DNA of 64,000 nt, taken from Hansfordia pulvinata. Taxonomy: Eukaryota; Ascomycota; Sordariomycetes; Xylariales. Under the pieces are notes generated by a model. That model was not told the origin of the DNA. It saw nothing but the letters and a program-made list of their open reading frames with translations, and ran no database searches. Location: contig BJKQ01000001.1 of assembly GCA_006538405.1 (NCBI GenBank), forward strand, positions 4,402,001 to 4,466,000. The letters run 5' to 3'. Position numbers and translations under genes: made by a program. How positions within the stretch are numbered: position 1 is the stretch's first letter; each line of letters starts with the position of its first letter. Positions 57,174 through 64,000 of the stretch are shown piece after piece.

Positions 57174-58782
57174 ATGGCTTTTGGTGCTGCCGTTCTCGAG
57201 CACCTCGCCACCTCGCGAGGTGCCGTCCAACTGGTTGTTGGCCTTGTCGCCTTCCTCGTCGTCCGTCAAATCGTCCATATTATCTACAACCTCTACTTCC
57301 ACCCTCTCAGCCGCTTCCCGGGTCCCAAGTCATGGGTCATCACCCCTATTCCCACGCTCTACAGCGCCCTCAAGGGCAACAACGCGTTCAGGGTGCGCGA
57401 TCTCCACGACAAGTACGGAGAGGTCGTCCGCACTGGCGCGGACACCCTCAGCTTCAACACGGCCCCTGCCTGGAAGGACATCTACGGCCATGGCCACAAT
57501 GAGCTGAACAAGGCCCGCGCCAAGGGCATTCCGGTCGACACCAGAAAGATCATCTCCGCTACTCCTCAGGATCACCCCCGCTTCCGCAAAGCCATGCTGC
57601 CTGCCTTCTCAGACAAGGCGCTGGCCCAGCAGGAGCCCCTCATGACTGTCTACGTCGATCTGCTGATCAAGCGTATCAACGAAATGTCCCAGGCCGGAAA
57701 GACCACCAACGTCTGCCACTGGTACAACCTCACCACCTTCGATCTGATCGCTGACCTCTCCTTCGGTACGCCCCTGGAAGGCCTGGAGTCCGGCAAGTCC
57801 AACATGTGGCTTGACAACATCCACAACTTCCTGAGGACCGGTCCCTACCGGGCTATTGTTGGCCGTATTCCCGGTATCGGTTTGCTTGTCAACCAGCTCC
57901 TGCGAGGCGTCATCTCGAAAGCGCTGGTTGAGCACGAGGCCAAGGTTCAGAAGCTATGCGAGCCCCGTATCAAGGGCCACAAGCAGGCCGACCGCGGTGA
58001 CTTTATGGACTACATGATGGCTTCGCGCAACAAGGACAACAAGGAGCAGGCCTCGATGACCGACGAAGAGCTGATGGCGAACTCGGACCTGTTCATGATT
58101 GCCGGCTCCGAAACCACTGCCACCCTGCTGAGCGGATTGACCTACTTCTTCCTCAAGAACCCCGAGGCGCATAAGAGGGCCGTCAAGGAAGTCCGGGAGA
58201 CCTTTGCATCGAACGAGGAAATCAACTTCGTGGGGACCCGGCAACTGACGTACCTGAATGCCTGTTTCGAAGAGGCGCTGCGCGTGTTCCCCCTGCCCCT
58301 GTTGCCTTCCTCCGCCAGGTTCCGGAAGGCCCCCCGAGAGAGATTGCCGGAGTCTCAGTTCCCGGAAACGTAAGTGTCCTGCCCGCCCATGCTGCGATGT
58401 GCGCAGCCTTGCCCTCGGCCACGCTAACATTACCCTCCAGACCAAGGTTGGTGTACACCACTTGGCGGCTTTCCACTCGGAGAAGAACTTCCACAAGGCG
58501 CGCGAGTTCCACCCGGAGCGGTGGCTGCCCGAGTCGACCAAGAACCCCTCGTCGCCCTTCTTCCACGACAACCGCGACGTGCACAAGCCGTTTGGCTTCG
58601 GGCCTCGTGACTGCATCGGCCGCAACTTGGCGTACCACGAGATGCGCCTAATCATGTCCAAGGTCTTGTACAATTTTGACATGTCGTTCGACGAGAAGGC
58701 GTTTGGAGACTGGCACAACCAGCCGATTCTGATTCTCTGGTCCAAGCCCCCGTTGGATGTCAAGTTCACTTCTCGTTTCTAG
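57174..58782 (+). CDS. Cytochrome P450 monooxygenase, frame broken once
   Basis: Exons 57174-58369 and 58441-58782 (intron 71 nt, GTAAGT...GCTAAC...CCAG) give 512 residues with one base restored. A hydrophobic N-terminal anchor (AVQLVVGLVAFLVVRQIVHI) is followed by the Pro-rich hinge HPLSRFPGPKSW. P450 landmarks: helix C region HPRFRKAMLPAFSDKAL, I-helix FMIAGSETTATLLSG with AGSETT, K-helix EEALRVFP (ExxR), the PERW motif HPERWLPES, and the heme loop FGFGPRDCIGRNLAY with its Cys. It oxidises a small lipophilic molecule at the ER with P450 reductase; the closest type is the fungal CYP65-like group, an impression only. The frame breaks just after ALRVFP at the five-C run 58289-58293. One more C reads FPPAPVAFLRQVPEG...GVSVPGN and then the intron donor. 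No other biosynthetic genes are adjacent, so a stand-alone detoxification or modification role is as likely as a cluster role. Confidence 0.9.
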
Positions 58783-59452
58783 GGGAAAAGTTGGTCGCAG
58801 TGATTGTTTGCAAGCGGTGCTCGAGATTGGAATACATGGGCAGGTAGTTTGGGGCGTAACGGGATCATGCCTCCAAGAGCGACGAAGCGCATGGTAGGCT
58901 TTGCGATTTGGTGTTGTACTTGAAGAAGCGATTTCTTTTTTCCCCAAGAGGTTTCATAGTTACGGGGAAGCCACTCGTCCTGTGGCTACCCGAGTCATCG
59001 AATGCTTAGACCCAGCTTCACCACTCTACTTGGCAGCCTGACGTGATCAGGCTAAATTGATGAGTTTGTCTATCCGTACTCGTGCGAATGCCGCGTCGCA
59101 GCACTCACGCGGTTCGACTCCAAGGTGCCCACACGCAGACCGCAATAACACCAAGAGCAGAATGTCACGCGGAAATGTGACTAGGCAGTATTGTGGAAAG
59201 TAGTATATGCTATTTACAAAGGTTCAACTTGGCCGTCTATGTACTTGTAATCGGCTCGACATGTCGCCGCATGGTCGCCGTGAGAACCCCGTCTCGGCCA
59301 ACATCCACAGCCCCCTTTGAAAGAAGAGAGAAAGAGAGAGAGAGGGAGAGAGCCCCCCAAAAAGGGGGAGAACCAGGCGTTTCTTTGCAACCGTCTCCCG
59401 GGGCCCAGCCCCCAGCTTTGTTTCTCTCTAGTCTATCTATCTATCTACCATT
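58783..59452. other. Intergenic region between convergent genes
   Basis: About 670 bases, with a GA repeat near 59331-59350 and a TCTA repeat near 59430-59446. No gene seen. Confidence 0.55.
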
Positions 59453-60062
59453 CTACTGGTCCATCTCGAGGGTGAAGCTCTTGGGGCCGACGTACTCCTG
59501 CCTGACGACGGGGTCCTTGCCGGAGACGGGGAAGGACGCGGCGGCGTCGTCCCACGTCTTGTAGCCCTGGGAGCCGGAGTCGGAGCCGGCCTCGTGGTGG
59601 ACGACGACGAGCCTGTAGGGCCCCTCGGTCTCGGGGATGCTGGGCTGCTGGGAGAACTGCCACTTGACGGAGCCGTCGTCGCACTTTCCCTGGTCCAGGG
59701 AGACGGGGGGCAGCTGCCCCCCCGCGGTGCCGCCGGCGTAGGAGCAGGAGGTCGTGGGGCCGGAGGGGATCTTGACGTTGAAGTTGAAGCTGTTTTTTTT
59801 TTATCGTTAAAATCTCTTGATTTTTTTCTTCTTCTTTTTTTTTCCCGTTCGCTGCTTGTCTCTGATGAAAGATGGTTGGAGAGGGGGGGCGGGTTGTAGG
59901 ACAAGGACGGGCAAATACTTACAAGGACTCGCGGCCGCCGGTGATGGTGTGGGCGCTGAAGTCGGTCACGGAGATGGGGTCGGCGGGGGCCTGGCGCTGC
60001 TTGACGGGGGTCGTGGCGGTGGCGACGGCCAGGAGGGTGGACACGGCGGCGAAGGACTTCAT
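59453..60062 (-). CDS. Small secreted protein, possibly AltA1-like
   Basis: Exons 60062-59923 and 59789-59453 (intron 133 nt, GTAAGT...ACAG, phase 2) encode 158 residues. A clean signal peptide (MKSFAAVSTLLAVATATTPV) is followed by KQRQAPADPISVTDFSAHTI, a strand-rich part with two cysteines (TTSCSYAGG and GKCDDGSV), and QEYVGPKSFTLEM at the end. The ISVTDFSAH start, alternating beta strands and the conserved Cys pair resemble AltA1-like beta-sandwich proteins of fungi, which are secreted and often host-related. The match is by pattern only and the usual four cysteines are not all there. The intron contains long T runs on the plus strand. TATATAT near 60203 could be its TATA box. No frame break. 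Confidence 0.75.
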
Positions 60063-60201
60063 TGTTGCTGTTGTTTTTTTTTTTGAGGGGGGGGGATTTG
60101 TTGTGTGGGTGTTTGGAATATGAAGGTGTCTGGGTTGTGGGAGATGTTGTTGTTGTTGTTGTTGTCTTTGTCTATATTGTGCTGACTGCTGAGTCGGGTA
60201 C

Positions 60202-60209
60202 TATATATC
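60202..60209 (-). promoter_or_regulatory. Possible TATA element of the AltA1-like gene
   Basis: TATATA core about 140 bases upstream of the minus-strand ATG at 60062. Distance and sequence are suitable; not proven. Confidence 0.45.
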
Positions 60210-60987
60210 AGTCATAGCGCGGGGCGGGAGCTGGTTCTTATACACGGCTCCGGGGGCCATCTCGCTGAAGGAAGCCGCAAACCTCGCGAGACGGTCTTGG
60301 CGATGATGGTGGTGGTGATGATGATGGCGCATTGGCGATTGTTCAAAAGTTTCCCTGCCTCACACACACAAATCTCTCATCATGCTGCTTGGCAGGCAGA
60401 CGCGGGACGCAGGGACGTTGTCGTATCCCGCAGCCTTACGGATACGATGCCGGCCTGACGCGACATGGGTGCGATGCGATGCGACGTTGCAGCCCGTCAT
60501 TGTCTTTTTTTTCTTTTTCTTTTTTTATTTATTTCCGAGAGAGAGAGAGAGAGAGAGAGACTGTGTGTTTCTATTCTGGCAGACACCGCCCCGGGAAGCC
60601 GGCCGCTCAAAAAAAAAAAAGCCTCGGGTTCTTCTTGGCGCCACCACCAGCGACCTGTCAAAACCCGCCTGGCCGTCCCGGGGACGACCAACGACGCCTA
60701 CGAGTAATAGTCAGCTTTCAGCTCTCGGGTCTAACTTAGGCAGCGCGCGGCGAGCAAAGGGTTCAGACCCAGTTGGACCTGGACGGCTAAGCCTCACTGC
60801 GGAATACTCGTGTGACAGCGCAATACCAAGACGCCAGAGGCGGTGGCTGAGCCCCCCCTCCGCCTGCCCGGTCCTTGGTCTGTGGGGAGGAGGGGGTGTG
60901 GGAAACCTTTCACGAGGACGGGCCAGGGCGAAGAGCCTCCTCCTCATCGCTGGCTGGCTGGCAGGCAGCAGCCACCGTGTCGGTAGA

Positions 60988-60989
<2 letters not shown>

Positions 60990-61032
<43 letters not shown>
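60990..61032 (+). repeat. GA dinucleotide repeat
   Basis: About 20 GA units in a row in intergenic DNA. Confidence 0.95.
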
Positions 61033-61034
<2 letters not shown>

Positions 61035-62187
61035 CAGGGATTACTGTACTCGTCCGCTTTGCCGGGTGACAGGCTACAATGTCGCGACAAGGGGGGATTG
61101 GGGGGCAGGGAACAGCCACGCGACGGTGCGGCCGCGTGCGAACTCGAAAGCACCGCTTGGCGGTGGTGGTCAGCAATCTTGGTGTCCCCCAATTCTTCTT
61201 CCTCTCTTTGAACAGAGAGAAGAACGTCCCAGGTCAGCAGGCGATGCGTATTCGCGCGTATTGCGCCCCAGGTATACGACGAGCGAGCAGATTGGCTGGA
61301 GCTCCCAGCCAAGAGGACTTACACACTGCTTCTCTCTCGCGGGCTACTCGGGCTCTCTGGAATTGCTGGCGGTCGGTCATTCGCGCCCCGAAGGACTTTG
61401 TTGCCCGGCCCCGACAAAGCACGCTCAGTCATGCCGATCCGGGCTCCGGCGGCGAGTTTGAAGGGCAGTGGCGGTGGTCCGCAGCGGTGGATTTGCGACG
61501 AACCACGTACATTACCCCTTGCTTACACAGCAAAAGAAGAAGAAGAAGAAGAAGAAGTCAGGAAAAACAGCCCAGCCTTGGCTCGCATCCGCGCATTCGC
61601 GTCAGATACGGCGCCACAACGAAGCGCCCGCAGACGGGGCGGTCCTGTGTGAGATGGTGACCGCCCAGGGCCGCCGCCGCATATCCTATCCTGCTGGCTG
61701 CTTACGAAGACGGGGGAGCCGCGCTCTTGTATAGAGTGATTCCTGGCTCGCGCGCCCTGGCTGCCGAGTTCGGTATACGCGGATTCGGAGGACCGGGGTT
61801 GTCAACAGTCATCAGCGGTCATCGTCGTCGACTGGCTTTGGGGGGAAGGGGGGAAGGGATTGGCTTGTCTTTTCTTTGTTACTATCACGAGTACCTTCTG
61901 GATCAAGTGACTGAGGCGTACGAGTAGTAATGGATAAGGTTGGCTCAAGGGGGAGGGCCAGCCGCTTCTGGCAGGTGACGAGCAAGAGCGCTGAGAGTCC
62001 TGGACCAGTGCGATATGGTGCTTGGGTACGGTGCTTGCTCTGCTGCCGTGAACCTGCGAGAGTACTGGAGATGAAGTTGAGCACGTGTCAGACTGGCTCC
62101 TGAGCGGGTCGTTGTTTCTCTCCCCTTCAGCCACTCTCGTCTTTTAAGAAAAGGCAGCAAAGGGGGTTGTCTGCCTGGCCTTCCACA

Positions 62188-62219
62188 TACATACACACAT
62201 ACATACATACATACATACA
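62188..62219. repeat. ACAT/CATA tetranucleotide repeat
   Basis: About seven units with one interruption, in intergenic DNA. Confidence 0.9.
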
Positions 62220-64000
62220 CACACACGCCCAGGCTTCGTTTCTGGGTCAAGGCTCTCGCTGCGTGTTGCCGCCCGCCCGACCTGGTGACTGCCTGCCTGA
62301 CAACTCTGGAACTGCGTCAGTCGAGGGCAGACCAGGCGAGAGGCCGACTGCCTCCCGCTCGGATGCCCCGATTCGAGTCGCGTCAGCGCTGGAGCTGACG
62401 CCGAGCGCCACCATGAGTATTCATACGCGTGCGGTTGGCCCGGCTGGGCCGCAAGGACCGGCTGGCGTCACGAGACTCGAATTTTACGAGACTCGACTCT
62501 TTCTTTCTCCTCCCGACATATCCTTCCCGAAGATGCCGCGAGCCAGAGGCCTGGAATTGCCTCTTTCCAGCCGGCGCGGGAGAGTAGCCAGGCCCCTGGC
62601 AACGAGCAAACTCGGACGTGTGCGAGGGAGCCGTGCGCAAGAGGAGGGAAAGGAAGGGGGAAGGGCAAGGCGCCGGCTTTGCTGACACGAACAGAGCTAG
62701 CTACCACCTACATGTAGCTCATAACAACTACCTAGTCGTACCAGCTGGACGCTGCGTTGCGCTGCTTACGGGCTTGACGCTAGAAAGAAAAGGTACAGGT
62801 TGGTGAGGCTGGGGGACACTCGATGATACTTGTCTCGTATACCTGCTGTCGGTAGGTACTCCCCCGAGACGGACGCGCAGTCAGTGGGAGGCGGCCCGAC
62901 AGTGGTCTCTCCCCCTTCTTTCTATTTCTTTTTTTCTTTTTTTCTTTTTATTCTCCTTTCATTCTTTCCTTCCTTCTTTTCCTCTTCCTTCCTGTCTTTC
63001 TTCCATCTTCTCATTTCTCTTCTTCCTTTCACCTGTGATCGTTCGGAAGGTTTTTCGACCACCAACCACCACAGCGCACCCGGGGACTCGCTCGGGCCAG
63101 GGCTGCCGACGCGATTGTCGCTGGTGGGTGGCTTCTCCAGGAACTGGCTTGGGATGGGATGCTGGATCTACTCGTACCTAATCTGGTGATGACCCAGTTA
63201 CCTACTAGGTAGGCACCTAACCTAACGGATGGATGGGCCGGCGGCAGTGATGGACAAGCGCACTCATACGCACGGGATGCGGCACCCAGCGATCGAGCCG
63301 CCCGACCAACTTGGGACTGCCACTGACTACTAGTTGGCTTTGGTTGGTTGGTAATGAGAAGAGCGTCGTGGTACTATGCCGCAAAGGGCTGATTCGACGA
63401 AGGATGAGGGGGGGGGGGCCTTGTTCTCGCGTGCCAGAAGGCCCCTCTCTCTCTCCTCCCCTTCCAACCGAGCTCATCCCTCCCTGCGCATGGACTGGAC
63501 ACGAGCAGTGCCGCTCCGCGCTAGAAAGGAGATCTACATCCATGACTTGACTGTCTCTTGTCCTGGCGCGTGCTTGAGGGACCGTCCCTACCCGCAAGCG
63601 GCAAGCGGCAGTCTTTCTAGTCGATTTGTCAGCCCTACCCAGCATGACTGATGAAGCCGTCCCCGGGCCGTCTCCCTTTCTCATTTCGCGTCTTTCCTCT
63701 TTCCCCCTTTTGCTTTTTTTCTTTCTTTTTTCCCTTTCTTCTTCTCTTCATCCTCCTCTCTTGCTCAGCAGAGCGGCTTGCTGTGCTGCAGAACCGTGGG
63801 CACTGTACTCGTACAGGTACTGGTGCCGTCAGCTCAATGCCGACCAACCTCAATGACGACAAGGGTTGCGATCCAAGCCTTGTTGTTGTGCCTTTGCCGG
63901 GTACCGCCCGTCACGGAGTACGGATACTGCACGCACCGAGAGCGGGTGGTCTCCGTACCTGCGACTACGAGCTACTCGCTACTCGTACGCGGGCGGGCGG

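Larger units (their letters stand above)
60210..64000. other. Terminal region without a supported gene
   Basis: About 3.8 kb. Open frames up to 359 codons are translations of simple repeats (GA at about 60538-60560 and 60990-61032; GAA at about 61532-61556; ACAT at about 62188-62219; T/C-rich at 62920-63040 and 63680-63760). TACTCGTA/TACGAGTA elements occur near 61917, 63168, 63805 and 63978. Nothing reads like a conserved protein. Confidence 0.5.

Noticed and set aside
1843..58782. Programmed -1 ribosomal frameshifting as the cause of the nine breaks
   Set aside because: The sites do not share a canonical slippery heptamer or an obvious downstream structure, and they hit unrelated genes including ones normally translated without shifting.
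60382..61461. 359-codon plus-strand frame
   Set aside because: Largely translated T runs and GA repeats; no protein-like blocks.
1..64000. Transposons, rRNA, tRNA, CRISPR or a secondary-metabolite cluster
   Set aside because: No transposase or reverse transcriptase motifs, no terminal repeats, and no tRNA-like cloverleaf or B-box was recognised by eye. The single P450 has no biosynthetic neighbours.

Overview
The window is nuclear DNA of a filamentous ascomycete (Pezizomycotina, most likely a Sordariomycete). The basis is: short introns (about 55-275 nt) with GTRAGT-type donors, CTGAC/CTAAC-like branch sites and CAG/TAG acceptors; strongly GC-biased coding sequence; small secreted proteins and a GPI-type wall protein; and fungus-specific families (DUF3176-like, Ilm1, Kre9/Knh1-like, APH-like fungal kinase). 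No rRNA, tRNA, CRISPR array, prophage or recognisable intact transposon was seen.

Layout. 0-6.5 kb: two hypothetical proteins, a 16-bp minisatellite, a small secreted protein on the minus strand, and a four-exon six-cysteine secreted peptide with a clear TATA box. 9.7-13.2 kb: a secreted nucleoside-hydrolase-like protein and a His/Asp-rich single-pass membrane protein. 14.3-19.0 kb, minus strand: the beta subunit of protein geranylgeranyltransferase I (CDC43 type) and a large DUF3176-type membrane protein. 20-24 kb: ILM1, a small hypothetical membrane protein, and a Kre9-like cell-surface protein with a transmembrane anchor. 28.4-30.1 kb: a four-exon cutinase-family esterase. 30.9-32.9 kb: a C2-domain protein. 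35.6-36.7 kb: homocysteine S-methyltransferase. 38.5-39.7 kb: a Pro/Ala-rich GPI-type wall protein with repeated single-Cys motifs. 39.7-49.1 kb: a gene-poor stretch rich in short palindromic motifs. 49.1-54.4 kb: an Erg6-like methyltransferase and a 1130-residue kinase-fold protein whose metal-binding Asp is replaced. 57.2-58.8 kb: a cytochrome P450. 59.5-60.1 kb: a secreted two-exon protein that may be AltA1-like. The rest to 64 kb shows no convincing gene.

There is no obvious biosynthetic cluster. Housekeeping genes (CDC43, ILM1, homocysteine methyltransferase, C2 protein) are mixed with secreted or cell-surface proteins (the small secreted proteins, nucleoside hydrolase, cutinase, Kre9-like and GPI proteins), which would suit a fungus interacting with a host or plant polymers.

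The most striking pattern is that nine protein-coding genes are each broken once by what looks like loss of exactly one base, always of the same polarity and nearly always at a G or C run. Restoring one base makes every total CDS length divisible by three and rejoins recognisable family sequence. I read this mainly as uncorrected homopolymer-contraction error in the assembly, not as nine pseudogenes. Anyone using this sequence should treat those proteins as full-length until checked.
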